A stretch of 64,000 bases of DNA from Phialophora verrucosa. Taxonomy: Eukaryota; Ascomycota; Eurotiomycetes; Chaetothyriales; Herpotrichiellaceae. The first letter of the stretch is position 1; each line of letters starts with the position of its first letter. The position numbers were made by a program, and so were the translations under genes. The notes beneath the pieces are model-generated. The model did no database searches and had not been told where the DNA came from. It saw only the letters and a list, made by a program, of their open reading frames with translations. Shown here piece by piece: positions 10,094 through 22,157 of this stretch. The stretch is taken from assembly GCA_002099365.1 (NCBI GenBank), contig MSED01000007.1, positions 806,001-870,000 on the forward strand. The letters run 5' to 3'.

Positions 10094-11937
10094 ATGACGA
10101 CCAACCATCTGGATGCTTCGGAAGTCGATAGCTATGACTACCTCATCGTGGGAGGTGGCACAGCGGTGAGTGATCAGTCGTGTCGAGCAGAGCTGGTATC
10201 TCTTTGGAACACCAGGTCCATTCCGGGTGCAGAGGAGACAAGCTACCACCGACAACAACAGCAGACGAACCCAGAGTACTAACTGAATCAATCCGATAGG
10301 GCTGTGTCATCGCATCCCGCCTTGCTGAGTACCTTCCACAAAAGAAGATACTGTTGATTGAGGCCGGGCCAAGCGACTTCATGGATGATCGAGTCCTTGA
10401 CTTGAAGCAATGGCTCAGCCTCCTAGGTGGTGAGCTCGACTACGACTATGGAACCACCGAGCAACCCATGGGCAACTCCCACATCCGACATTCCCGTGCT
10501 AAGGTCCTAGGTGGCTGCTCGAGTCACAATACATTGATCTCCTTTCGGCCGTTCGAATACGACTGCAAGATCTGGGAGTCCCTGGGCGCCAAAGGCTGGA
10601 CCTTCCCCATGTTCACACGCGTGCTGAACAAACTCCGCAACACGGTGCAGCCCGTGCACGAACGGCATCGCAACCAACTCTGCCTCGACTGGGTCGACTC
10701 GTGCAGCAAAGCAATGAACATCCCCGTGGTGCACGACTTCAACAAGCAAATCGCCACGACGGGCTCGCTGAAAGAATGCGTCGGCTTCTTCTCCGTCAGC
10801 TACAACCCGGACGACGGTCGCCGCTCCAGCGCCAGCGTCGCCTACATCCACCCCATCCTACGCGGCGAAGAACGCAGGCCGAACCTCAAAATCCTCACCA
10901 ACGCCTGGGTGTCCAAGATCAACGTCCACAACGATACCGTCACGGGCGTAAACCTCACCCTCCAATCCGGCGTGGCCCAGACCCTGAGAGCCCGCACGGA
11001 AACCATCCTCTGCGCCGGCGCAGTCGACACCCCCCGCCTCATGCTCCTCTCCGGCCTTGGGCCGGCTGCTCAGCTCTCGTCCCTTTCCATTCCCGTAGTC
11101 AAGGACCTCCCCGGCGTGGGCGAGAACCTGCTCGATCACCCCGAGACCATCATCATCTGGGAACTCAACCGGCCGGTCCCGCCCAACCAAACAACGATGG
11201 ACTCCGACGCAGGAATCTTCCTCCGACGCGAACCTCCCAACGCCGCAGGCCGCAAGGCCACGCCTACGAACCCGCACGCCTTGCTCGACGGCGACATCGC
11301 CGACATCATGATGCACTGCTACCAGATCCCCTTCTGCCTGAACACGACGCGCCTCGGCTACGACACCCCGATCGACGCCTTCTGCATGACGCCCAACATC
11401 CCGCGCCCCCGCTCGAAGGGGAAACTGTACCTCACAAGCGCGGACCCCAGCGTCAAACCCGCCCTCGACTTCCGCTACTTCACCGACCCGGAGGGCTACG
11501 ACGCCGCCACCTTCGTCTTCGGCATCAAGGCCGCGCGCAAGATCGCCCAGCAAAGCCCCTTCAAGGAGTGGATCAAGCGCGAAGTCGCCCCGGGACCGAA
11601 GGTCCAGTCCGACGAAGCCCTCTCCGAATACGCCCGCAAGGTCGCTCACACGGTGTACCACCCCGCGGGGACGACGAAGATGGGCGACGTGGCGAACGAC
11701 GCCCTCGCCGTCGTGGACGACCAGCTGAAGGTCCGTGGCCTCAAGGGCCTGCGGATCGCCGATGCGGGCGTCTTCCCCGCCATGCCGACGATTAATCCGA
11801 TGTTGACGGTTTTGGGCGTCGGCGAACGGTGCGCCGAGTTGATCGCCATGGATGCAGGCTGGCGGTTGGACGAGGTCGAGGACGCCGGCAGGGGGTGGAA
11901 GAATGTGCGGGAGACCACCGTGAGAGCGAGGTTGTAG
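10094..11937 (+). CDS. Choline oxidase (GMC flavoprotein)
   Basis: There are two exons, 10094-10165 and 10300-11937, with a 134-nt intron, giving 569 residues. It oxidises choline to betaine aldehyde and on to glycine betaine, with oxygen as acceptor. The FAD-binding GGGTAGC spans residues 20-26, across the splice junction. Residues known from Arthrobacter choline oxidase are kept: the flavin-linking histidine in GGCSSHN (His100 here), the choline-binding glutamate (Glu312 in IIIWELNRP), and the active-site pair His478 (VYHPAGTTKMG) and Asn523 (TINPMLTV). These make choline oxidase more likely than another GMC enzyme. The GC-rich third exon positions create long shadow frames on both strands that I do not annotate. 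It is divergent from betaine aldehyde dehydrogenase. Confidence 0.92.
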
Positions 11938-12326
11938 ATAAGAGTCACGATGTCCGGCAAGGATTTGATCATGATACTAGCATGGGCCTGGACTGGTCCT
12001 TGGACGCTGCAAGGATGGTCTGCCGTTGAGTGTCATAGATCATGACAGGCTAGGTCCAGTTGGGGCAGATGTTCGGGTTGACGCCCACAAATGTCCAACA
12101 GATTGTGCTTTGGTAGGAACATTGTCTGATATTTACGCTATATTGTAGCCCTGCTGACGGAATGAAAACGGCGTTCTGCGTAGCATTCTACCAGAACATC
12201 GGGTATCCCCATGTTTATTACCTCTGGCGGTAGATGCGCTCATCTACTGCCCATGACAATTCGTGACGACCATCCAACATCGCCTCCAGCACAAAATCAT
12301 CTTTCAGCAGACTGAACATGGTGCCC
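11938..12326. other. Intergenic, convergent 3' ends
   Basis: This stretch of about 390 nt separates two genes transcribed toward each other: choline oxidase from the left and the SH3BGR-like gene from the right. It is presumably 3' untranslated sequence. No repeat or open frame of interest was seen. Confidence 0.5.
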
Positions 12327-13639
12327 TTAATCACCAACGCTGAGTCCAGCCTTATCCGCGTCTTTTGGCTCTGTCTTCTGTATCTCTGTCCCCTTCGCAG
12401 CCTCTTCTTCTGCTTCGTTTGTTGTCGATACTGTTGATGCTTTGGTCGTAGTCGCTGCAACTGGTTCTTCTCCTTCTTCGTCGCCTTCACTCTCCTCTGG
12501 TATACTCAGCTTCTTCTCTAATGCTTTGATCTCTTCTAAGCTCGCCTCACCGACATCGCTCCCACGGTGCTGTCGTGGCATATCTGCAGGCCTGGAACTG
12601 ACTTCACCTTCCGGCACCGCTATTGATGATGGTGACTTGACAGCCTCTGGCTCCGCAGCAACTGTATCGCTTTCTTCTATCGGCGTGACGTCGCTCAATC
12701 TTGACTTCGACTTGGTCACGCTACTCGTCCGCCGCATCTCAAGTTGTTGTTCCTCTGTCGATTTGGATTGTTCCGAATCCGCAGCGCCTGATGCTAGCTT
12801 GTCTTCCGACTCGGCAATCTTGTCAAGCGAGGTTCTCCCTGCGCCTTCGGAGGCCAACTGAGCGGGCGTTTTGGCAGCAGTAACTTCCGCAGCGGTGTCT
12901 GCAGAGGTGACAGCGGCCTCAGTACTTAACTTCGTGGCTGCAGATGATGGCGTTTGATCGGGGACGCTCTTCTCGTTGACTGGGGCAGCCGCGGCCTTTG
13001 GTGGCTGGGAGGTAGCACCGGGCTTCTTTTGAGCTGCTTTGGCGGCCGCTTCTGCCCCGAGTTGCCGCATGGCAATGTTCAGGGGGTTATCGGTATGTTT
13101 CTGTGATGAACCAAGCTTGGCGTCTCCATCCTTTTTCTCTTTCGGCTCGGTGATAGATATGTGGCGAGACTCGGATGAGGCGCGCGAGGGAGGTCCTGAT
13201 CTCTGCGGGGTGCTGGCTGTGCTGGTAGCAGGCACTTCGGGCGTCAGTTTGGTCGCGGCGGTGCCGGTGGTGAAGCTGCCGAAATCTTGAGTGGCTGCTA
13301 TCTGCTCTTTGAGCTCGCCATATTCGTTCCACTCTTCGATTTGCTCGAGGTCCTACAAGGTAGAGTCAGCTGGCATTGTTATGATGGGCTGCTTTCTCTT
13401 CATACTCCGATGATTTCTCCGTATTTCACTAGTCCTGGTAACTTCCTGCCCTTGGATCGTCTGCCCCACAGCATACGAGCCTTCTCATCAGTCGCACAGT
13501 CGAGAGCCCTGAAAGGGATCTTGTTGGCCTTGAGAATGGTTTCTAGTCTTGAAGTGGCGGTGATGATATGGGACGATCCGGCTGTTAAGGAAGTATAGAG
13601 GTAAAGCGTAGGGTCTGAGGAGTACGATGTCGTCGCCAT
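12327..13639 (-). CDS. SH3BGR-like thioredoxin-fold protein with long disordered tail
   Basis: There are two exons, 13406-13639 and 12327-13352, with a 53-nt GT-AG intron, giving 419 residues. Residues about 10-105 match the SH3BGR/glutaredoxin-like fold: YLYTSLTAGS, RLETILKANKIPF, then KYGEIIGDLEQIEEWNE across the splice site. There is no CxxC redox motif, as in other SH3BGR proteins, so enzymatic redox activity is unlikely. The remaining roughly 310 residues are rich in Ala, Ser, Glu, Lys and Thr, with many SP/TP-type sites, and should be disordered. The function is unknown; family members are thought to act as small adaptor-like proteins. Fungal genomes commonly carry one such gene. Confidence 0.75.
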
Positions 13640-14110
13640 AGTGACCGTAACTGCCGGGAAAGAGGCAGTTGCAGAAATGGGACCTCTAGTGAGTTACAAT
13701 CACTGGGACATGTGAAGTGAGGGGTGAGTGAGGGTGCAGCCCGAGAATAGGGCTGAGGTCTTGTGATAAGGTCAAAGCAGGCACGAGCTGACGCCGAGAC
13801 TAGAAGAGCTGCACAGTTGAGGTGAGAGGGAGATGGTCAATGACTCCAGAGAGTATGTTGATATCAGGATCTGCCGATGAGAGAACAGGCGCGTATCAGT
13901 TGGCGGTGCTTTTCACTGCAGGTGACCGTCGCTCTGCCATGGATCCGGTGCACCGCCATTCGAGATGCTGGATGGGGACGAGGTGATGTCATACTTGCCA
14001 AGCATTTAAAATGACTGACCGTGCGATCTTCGTATCGAGACTCGCACCATTCATGAATTTGCGACGGCCAGCAGCGATTTCTGCAGACTATTTCTCCCGT
14101 CACCCGCTCT
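13640..14110. other. Intergenic
   Basis: This gap of about 470 nt lies upstream of the SH3BGR-like gene and downstream of the BBE-like gene. It should contain the promoter of the former. No distinct motif or gene was found. Confidence 0.4.
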
Positions 14111-15536
14111 CTATGGCCGCAGCCTTGGTTCGGTGTTGTCCAAAAGCCCCTCGGGATCATACTTCTGCTTCAAGTCCATCACAAACTGATAGTCGCTGCC
14201 GAACAATTTGCTGATATCAGTATCTCGGGTCTGCGTCAGCGATGCGTACGTCACATCTAAAGCGTCGCCAGTGCCTTTCAGCCTTTCGTATAGCTCGCGA
14301 TACCTTTGAATAGAGGCTTCAAGATTGTCTGGGTTGACAACAATGCCGATGAGCTCGATGACACCATGCGGCAGCCGTGCTCCGAAGCAGGAGTCTGGAT
14401 GTGGCCCTGCAGATTGTCCTCGCATTTCATGAATCAACAGCAGGTTGGCCGTATCCACCGGGGCATTTGACAGGAAGCCTCCCATCACCTTGGCAAGCCT
14501 TTCCGTAATGCTTTGGAAACTGACAGAGTTGCCGGCATCTCGCCCATACACCCTCTGTGGAGACCATGCTATGATGAGATCAATCAGCTCCGCAGGTGTC
14601 ATTTCTCTGATCAAAGAGGTATCGGCGCCATCACCGAGAGCTGCCACCTGCTGGAGGTACACTCTCCCAGCATCCGCGTCGGTGGAGCTCCACGCAAAAT
14701 TGACTCCGAACACCCATTGTGACAAGTCGTCCTGCTTGGGGAACCAGAATGGTCCACATCCTCCATAAGGAGACTTCGCCATTGCGTTGTAGCCAGAGAA
14801 GTATTTTTGCACGCTCCCTTTAATGTCAGATGTCTGGAACAGAATAGTCCCTGCGAGAAGCTTCATGCCGGTCAGATTTTGTGACCGCGTAAAGTTGGGG
14901 AGCGCTCACCTTCTCTAATGGATATACCCTGATTCCGAGCTCCACGACGACCCCAAAGTTTCCACCAGCTCCTCGAATTCCCTTTAACAACTCCGCGTCG
15001 GCTTCGATAATGTCTCCCTGAGCGGTCACCACCCGAGCTCTCTTGATCTGATCCACACCAAGACCGAACCTTGAGGCGAGCCAGCCATATCCGCCCATCA
15101 TGGCCCAACCAGCGTACCCGATTGTAGGAAAGTAGCCAAACGGTGTGACCAGCTTATGAGGGGTCAATGTCTTGATTACATCGCCGATCAGAACGCCGCC
15201 TCCGATGGTGGCTGTCTGTTTGTCTTCAGAGATCTCAATGGACTTAATCTCGCGCAGGTCGATGACCAAGCACCCGTCCACAACGCTTCGTGCAGCAAAA
15301 TCGTGCCCCCCAACCCTCACGCTAATCTTGACTCCATGGCTGCGTGCTGCTTTCACGAAGATGCTCACCTCCTCCGCATTTCTTGGGCGGGCGATCGCAA
15401 CTGGTTTCGCAGGGTTGTCGATGATGTACGTTGCTCGGGTTTCGGCCCATCCTGGGGATGAGGGGGTAAGAACGGTGAGGTTTTGCTGCTTAAGGAGGTC
15501 AACTACAAGAGGGTGAGGCGTCAACAAAGAGGCCAT
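14111..15536 (-). CDS. FAD-linked oxidoreductase, berberine-bridge-enzyme type
   Basis: There are two exons, 14910-15536 and 14111-14860, with a 49-nt intron, giving 458 residues. The N-terminal half is a PCMH-type FAD-binding domain: RPRNAEEVSIFV, then VRVGGHDFAARS, whose histidine is the usual covalent flavin attachment site. GAGGNFGVVVELG closes the FAD domain. No cysteine is found at the place used for a second covalent link, so single attachment by His is expected. The C-terminus (DLKQKYDPEGLLDN) is the family's terminal segment. No signal peptide is evident, unlike many secreted relatives. The substrate cannot be told; sugars, alcohols and secondary metabolites are all used by relatives. 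No biosynthetic gene cluster surrounds it. Confidence 0.85.
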
Positions 15537-17513
15537 GACGGAAGTCGGTTCAAGCGAGCAGGCACTGTGAATTCAGATGTGTATGCAGCTGGGCCACTGG
15601 TCGGCTGTGTTCTTGCCTGGACGATTGGACGCTCAAGATCCGTTGTTAGGGATCCGGGTGGTTGTCTGAACGATTATTTATACTCTTCGACCTGTACTTT
15701 GAAGTCGGCCCAAGCTGGCATCCTGAATGGTAACTCCTTCCTCCGTCAGCTTACAATAGGAGGGATGTTGATCGACATCCAGTGAGGCTTGAAACTACTG
15801 CTGAACTGTGAACATCCCGGGATAGACCTACTCGGCTATAAAGCAGTGTGCTGACACCGCCTGGCTATATGCCAGGCATACCCAGCTCTGGTCGCGCCAA
15901 ATGATGGTACTGCCAATCAGAGCCAAGATTTTTACTTGTAAGATATCCTATCCTTCATCTTATAACCCGTCAGGTGCCATTTCGCGAGTGTTACGTATTC
16001 CAGGCCTCGATTCGGACATCGGAGGATGAATTCTACCATGGTACAACGTCTGGGCTCGGCACGGCTGGATCACCAAGGAGTTCAACCAAAGGTCGATATC
16101 TTCGAGAGTACAGTCGGGACGATACCAATAAACAGCAAGCGATGCTATACAACCACGTCTTCGTGCGAGCAACTACTATACGAAATACATGCCGCGCGGG
16201 AGGTATCCGGATCAGCTAACCTAATTGTTCAGCCAAGGTTCGCACGAGGCTCAGCTTGTCTTATCCAGTATACGAATTGCTTACCCGCATAGGTACAGGA
16301 CTATGAGCAGCAAACGCCAGCGGCATAGAACTCGAGATCTGCCTACTGTGGGCCCTTGCCTTGTCGGAAGCTGCTCAGGCATCCCAGGGGGTATGCCACA
16401 CGATTACATGAAAAGATCCGATTTTGAGAAAGCCTAACTAAGGTAGCACGCCTCGTTCACCCCAAGACTTCCAGTCGGAGTCTTTCAGGGCCATTTCAGG
16501 GCCAGATTTTTCGATGCTGTCTGATGACCCTGGACTTAACCCTGCCGGCTTTACGTTGTTTCCTGGACGGAATACCCCAGCAGTGCCGGCTTCGTTGGGC
16601 AGCAGTCTTGACCCTGGCGCATGACCCGTGCTTCGTATGTTCTAAGTTCGCGTCCATTACAAGGCAAAACCTCTGGGTGGACAAGGAATCAGGCATCCAA
16701 CGCCCTGGCTCTCTCGCGTCATTCTCCACAAGCGCTGTGGTCTCAACCGGGCACCAAAACAGTCGACGGCATACTTGGGGGCATTCTGCGCGACAGACCT
16801 CAACAGTAGCTAGTGGCGCATTCTGCTTTGCATGAATTGGGCCTACAAGGCCAAGAGAAGGCGTCGAGTGGGCGAGAAGTGGTGAGGCTTCAGTCTCATG
16901 AGTGGCATCGACTCGCGGTAACCAGCACAGATCTTTCCAGAGCGGCGTCGTTCTCTCGCTGGATAATCTGCATTGGCGGAATTCCTCATGCTCGACATGT
17001 CGCTTTGTGCTCCGGCAGCCTGGCAGCCTGGCCCAACCGTCGGCCTGATCAAGTAGTACGGTCTTGCGTGGTATCGACGTCAAGACTTCCAATGTGATAG
17101 GGATCGCGCCTAAGAAACGTTGAACGAGATCATTGCTGACGACCCATGTCTCAGCCCTTCCACCTTTATACGATCATTGGGATCGACGTCGGCAAGTTTA
17201 CCTTGCCTCTGTCCTCCAAGACCCTTGGGCCACTTATCAGATACCTCCCCCAAAATTAACCGACGCATACACTTTATCACAGGAGACGTTGACGTCCTCC
17301 GTCAAGTCTCATGCCTGTGGCACGGACGTGCTGCGAAGTCTACGACACCGTGATCCCCTGTCTCACATCACCGTTCATCATGCATTGGTGTGAAAGCTGC
17401 TTCCGGACAACTGCAAGATCACGGATAAGCAGATTGATTATCGGGAGTTTACCACGTGAAAGGTGCATGTTTTGCCATGACGGGACCGCTTGATGTGCAA
17501 CACAGATTGGCCA
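15537..17513. other. Gene-free stretch
   Basis: Two kilobases without a supported gene. The longest frame, 198 codons on the minus strand at 16496-17092, has no recognisable domain and a composition like translated noncoding DNA. I saw no terminal repeats or transposase motifs. A decayed mobile element is possible but unsupported. Confidence 0.4.
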
Positions 17514-18161
17514 TCACAAAAGGCCCCTTGACATTGTCCAAATCACCCAAGGACAATCCCTCTGCGCAATGGGCACCCAGTCCTTGATTTCCTTGCTCGT
17601 GTCCACAAGAACGAGTTTTGCACCCATCGCCAACGTGCCACCACAACAATCGAACAGACTCCCAAACTCGAAGCCTAGTTGCAGCTCGATCAGGCCAATC
17701 TTCTTCTGCACTTCACTTTTGGGTATGTCGCCATAGAACAAGCTCAAATGCGGAAGATAATCATTCTCGGCCCACTTCTGCGCTTCGTTTTCGGACAATA
17801 ACAGTCCGTGCTCTCTGCACTTCGAGGCGAGCTTGACCAAATTAGCATCCTTCCTTGCTCGGAGCGTGACCTTCTTGAAGAATTGCTCTCCCGCTTCGAG
17901 CTGCTCGAGCTCAATGACGACTTCATTCTTTTCCTTTTGGAAATCGGGCAGGATCATGCCGTCGAGCCATTCCTGAGGGGACGATGATCTCTCGTAGGTC
18001 TTGGCAGGGTCGATTTCTGAAGTGACTGTAATGTGCGGAATGAAATTGTTCTTGGGCGCATGGGGAAAATTTGATGGTAATGTGCCGCTGATCAGATCCT
18101 TCAGGGACTTGTTGAAGGGGTGGTCGTCCTGAGGAGCGATGAGCCAGAGCGATGACGGCAT
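17514..18161 (-). CDS. CPD1: 2',3'-cyclic-nucleotide 3'-phosphodiesterase, 2H family
   Basis: A single-exon gene of 215 residues. It carries the two 2H phosphoesterase signatures: HITVTS (His43, Thr45) and HLSLFY (His138, Ser140), with the spacing expected for the family. The N-terminus SLWLIAP is also typical of the fungal CPD1 group. Yeast Cpd1 opens ADP-ribose 1'',2''-cyclic phosphate, a by-product of tRNA splicing; plant relatives act the same way. The last 15 or so residues look less conserved, so a small terminal intron cannot be excluded. It is divergent from the ErdS gene, with about 770 nt between the starts. Confidence 0.85.
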   Translation of the reverse strand: MPSSLWLIAPQDDHPFNKSLKDLISGTLPSNFPHAPKNNFIPHITVTSEIDPAKTYERSSSPQEWLDGMILPDFQKEKNEVVIELEQLEAGEQFFKKVTLRARKDANLVKLASKCREHGLLLSENEAQKWAENDYLPHLSLFYGDIPKSEVQKKIGLIELQLGFEFGSLFDCCGGTLAMGAKLVLVDTSKEIKDWVPIAQRDCPWVIWTMSRGLL

Positions 18162-18347
18162 GGTTGGAGATTTGACAATTGATTGCTTCGCCTGGAGTTC
18201 TGTAACTGGGCTGACGATGTTTATTTAGCAGAGAGCTGTACGAGATGGTCTTACCAATGGTATTTGGAATCTTGCTGAAGACTGATTAGTTTTTTCTTCA
18301 CTTGACTTCGTACATCACGCCGGATCAAAGGAGCAGCGAGAGGCCAG

Positions 18348-18371
18348 GAGGGTGAGGGTGAGGGTGAGGGT
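18348..18371 (+). repeat. Four tandem GAGGGT hexamers
   Basis: GAGGGT is repeated four times without interruption in the gap between CPD1 and ErdS, followed by GA. It resembles a variant telomeric repeat and has four G3 runs, so it could form a quadruplex. It is short and may be only a microsatellite. Confidence 0.75.
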
Positions 18372-18930
18372 GACCAAGCTTCGTGGACGCGGAAACGTAA
18401 TCCCGTACGAATAGGGCGGATCATTTATGACGCTGTTGATGTTGCCAAGTGTGCAAGTCTCTCGAGCTGATGTGTCGAGGGGTGCGTTGGTGTTTCATTT
18501 CCAGCTTTGCTGCTGTGCTCGTAGTTTGGAACATGGGCTTGCTCATTCGACGTTCGGGCGTTGGTCCAGCGCAAGCGCATCCAGTCGAGGAAAAGCAGCT
18601 GTCTTGGTCTTCCACGGCCACCACACGTTAAGCCTCGCCCAGAATACTTACATGCAGATCCTGGATTCGACGCCGGTTCCCTGATCATGCAACGCAGATC
18701 ATGGGGCTTGTCATCTTGCGGCTCCTGCTCAATAGCCATAATAGGAGTATGACGTCCGAGCTTTGTGTCATCGCATGCCCAATTGCAATCCGGACGTTCA
18801 TTCCGGCTGATCACCCGCGATGATAACTTTGATATGATGGATGGGTGACTGCCATTGAATGCATATTTTTTAGTACGCTGCTGGAAAATCGTATTTCGTG
18901 CTCAACTTCCCTCTGATTCCCACCGCGAAC

Positions 18931-21709
18931 ATGGCCAAAGTTAAAACCTTGATCTCAAGCCTCCACGACAAGCTTTCTCATCATAAACATGAACTGGGCC
19001 AGACCCTCACTAACCACAACAGCCAGAACGCCCGAGGAGGCTCTGAAAGTGATGTCGCCGAAATCATCGAAAAAGAGGAATTGTCGAGCGAGGAAGGCGA
19101 TGATGACCGGCTTCAAGACAGTCAGGAAACCAAAGGCCTAGATGGTTTTCTAGACAACGATGACCCCCCCGAAGCCAAAGAGCGTTACGGCATACTGCCT
19201 CTGATGCAATCTCAAGAACAGGGTGGTGATGAAGATGTGTGGCAGTCCGGATGGGTCTCTCTGACAGAGATTGACCCGCAGTCGATAGGCAAGGAGATCT
19301 GTTTTCGAGCTCGCCTCCATGTCGTTCGACGCATGAGCGGGAAACTTGCTTTCCTGGTCTTTCGCGAACAGACCACCACTGTCCAAGGCGTGCTCAGTGC
19401 AAATGAAGGCGGGGTCAGTGAGAACATGGTACGATGGGCGGAACATTTGCGGACCGGCACCATCGTCATTGTGAAAGCAAAAGTCAGAGAACCCGAACAG
19501 AAGGTCAAGAGCACAAGTGCCCACCATGTCGAGGTGGACATCCTGAAGATTCATGTGGTTTCAGCGAGAACAGCGCCTGTACCCTTCAGCGTGTACGAGG
19601 CTGATGCTGCAACTGATGGCCATTCAATCTCTGATAGAGTACGGCTAGCCAACCGTGTCCTCGATCTACGAACGCCATCCTCACAAGCAATTTTCAGAGT
19701 GCAGTCGTCCGTTTGCAGGACTTTCCGCAACTCTCTCGAAGACCGTGGCTTTCTCGAAATCCATACACCAAAGCTACAAGGCGGCGCGACGGAGGGAGGT
19801 GCTGACGTCTTCAAACTCAACTACTTTGGACGTCCGGCATTTCTTGCTCAAAGCCCACAGCTTGCCAAACAGATGTGTATATCAGCGGACTTTGCTCGAG
19901 TCTACGAGATCGGTCCTGTCTTCCGTGCCGGTACGTCTCCTTTCCATGGTCTCCGTAGAAGAACTGGCTGACATCCTCCCGATAGAGAACTCGAACACCC
20001 CTCGCCACATGACCGAGTATACCGGATTGGACCTGGAAATGGCCATCGACCGACATTATCATGAAGCAATGTGGTTGATCGACGCCACGCTCAAGGAGAT
20101 CTTCAGTACGATTTACGACCGCAACAGAAACGACGTCGATATCGTGAAACATCATTTCCCGCATGATGACCTGATCTGGTTGGATAAGACCCTGAGGCTT
20201 ACATTTGCAGAAGGGGTCAAATTGCTGAACGACTCTGGCTGGACGAATGACGACGGGAGCCAGCAATCGGAGCATGAGGACTTACCGACCAGGGCCGAGC
20301 GGAGGTTGGGAGAGTTGGTCAAGGAAAAATACCACACTGACTATTACATTCTAGACAAGTTCCCCACGGCAGCCCGTCCCTTTTACACAATGCTGGACCC
20401 CAAAGATGACCGTGTGACCAATTCGTTCGACTTTATGGTTCGGGGTCAGGAAATTTTGTCGGGCGGCCAGCGCGTTCACGACTACGATGTCCTGAGAGAG
20501 CGGATGGAAGCTCAGGGCATGAAGCCGCAGGATCTCAAAGAGTATGTGCAGGCCTTTGAGTGGGTGGCACCGCCCCATGCGGGTGCAGGCATCGGACTGG
20601 AAAGACTGGTATCCCTCATCCTAGACCTTGGCAATTTGCGGTATGCAACTCTGTTTCCTCGCGATCCGAAATCTTTTCCTGCAAGCAAGGAGCCAGTGCT
20701 CCGGCATCCCGAAGATGACACCCTAAACCGTCCCAAGGGTCACCTCCAACCGCTCGAGAATCTGATCGCAAACTACGGCGATGCCACCAACACATCCTGG
20801 ATGGACGAACGATTTCACGTGTGGCGGGACGAAAAGACAGGCGCGGCGGTTGCCTATGTCCCCACTCACGATCGAGCAATCATCGCAGGTAACCCTCTCT
20901 GCCACACGAGTCAGTATGAGGACGTGATCACCGCGTTCCTGAAGTGGCTCCGTCGCGAGACTCGCTTGAGGCCACTCTTCATCCTCGTGGACAAGGAAGT
21001 GGAAGAAGTCCTCGGCGACAAACTAGGCTGGAGGAGCTTCACAAACGTCGCAGAACAGCGGGTCAACCTGGCCAACAACGAACACTTGAACATCGAAAGC
21101 GACGTCAGCCGAAAGATCCGGCACGCCACGAAAGAAGGCATTATCGTGACCGATTACGACAGCGACGTCCCCGAAGACGTGCAGCGACAGGTCGAAGAAC
21201 GCGTCAAAGACTGGCAGGACAATCGGGAAGGCGAACAAGTCCATCTCAGTGAGATCACCCCCTTCAAAGATGCCGCGCACCGCCAGTACTTCATTGCGAA
21301 GTCCGGCCACGACAACACAATTCACTCGCTGGTCGTGCTCGCCCAGCTCGCGCCCCGCTACGGCGTGCAAGTCAAATGGGCGCTCGACTTCCCGGGCGCA
21401 CCCAACGGGGCCATCGAGTTGACGGTCCAGCACGCTCTAAAAGCTGCCGCCGACCAGGGGTACAAGACCTGCACCTTTGGCGGCGGAGCTACCGCGAAAC
21501 TCTCCACCGGCCATAACGTCGGTGGCGCAAAGGCTGCGACTCTAGACAGTCTGTACCAGACGCTGGCGACGCGGTTCAGGCTGAACCAGAAAACCGGGTT
21601 TCGGGCAAAGTTCAACACGTTGGACGATCCCTTGTTCCTGTGCTACCCGCCGAGAGGGTTGGGACAAAAGGGAGCAAGGGCCATTGTTGATTTCTTCAGG
21701 GGGGACTAA
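18931..21709 (+). CDS. erdS: Ergosteryl-3-beta-O-L-aspartate synthase: AspRS fused to DUF2156 transferase
   Basis: There are two exons, 18931-19930 and 19986-21709, with a 55-nt intron, giving 907 residues. Residues 1-105 are an acidic, polar extension. Residues about 105-220 form the OB-fold anticodon-binding domain. Residues about 240-575 form the class II AspRS core: RVYEIGPVFRAENSNTPRH (motif 2, completed by the splice) and GIGLERLV at 535-542 (motif 3). Residues about 590-905 are a DUF2156 (MprF-type aminoacyl transferase) domain, with IAGNPL and TFGGGA segments. Fungal proteins with this architecture load aspartate on tRNA-Asp and transfer it to ergosterol. The fusion is continuous in frame. 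A separate, standard cytosolic AspRS is expected elsewhere in the genome. It is divergent from CPD1. Confidence 0.93.
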
Positions 21710-22157
21710 ATTTTATTCGTGAGCGAGACGAAGGACGTTTTAGCGAAGGGACGTCACGGACGTGGTGGCATGGGACTGGAATGCGTCCGTCTTCACGAGG
21801 AAGCACGGACAATCGACCGCAGTCGATGGTTTTAATGGTGATGCGATGGCTCCCTGGACGTTCATACCTTAATACCCCATATTAAGTTAGGTGCTACATA
21901 AGTACAGTACTGTACACTCCATTCCGCTCAAGCACGCAACAGGGCATACGGTAGCGCCGCTTGATGCATACAATAAGAAGAATATTCTACAAAGTCTCCT
22001 CAATTTCCCGTGACGTGGCCCGCTCCCGATCCTATCGCCATTTCTTGGCGGCTATCCCCCTGCTCCTGACATCGGACAGGAACCCCTTGGGGCATGGATG
22101 GAGAGCGACCGAAACAGTTCATCGATTCCCGCCGCCGCTAATGACGCTGCCAAACTC
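21710..22157. other. Intergenic, convergent 3' ends
   Basis: About 450 nt between the erdS stop and the NACHT gene stop, which converge. A small open frame here (120 codons from 21961) runs into the antisense of the NACHT gene and shows no family features. Nothing else was seen. Confidence 0.4.

Noticed and set aside
10858..11661. 267-codon minus-strand frame
   Set aside because: Antisense shadow of choline oxidase with Val/Gly/Ala-biased composition and no domain.
10701..11795. 364-codon plus-strand frame rich in Arg, Pro and His
   Set aside because: Shifted-frame shadow of the GC-rich choline oxidase exon, whose own frame retains all catalytic residues.
16496..17092. 198-codon minus-strand frame
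   Set aside because: No recognisable domain, no convincing start context or partner exon, and composition like translated noncoding DNA.
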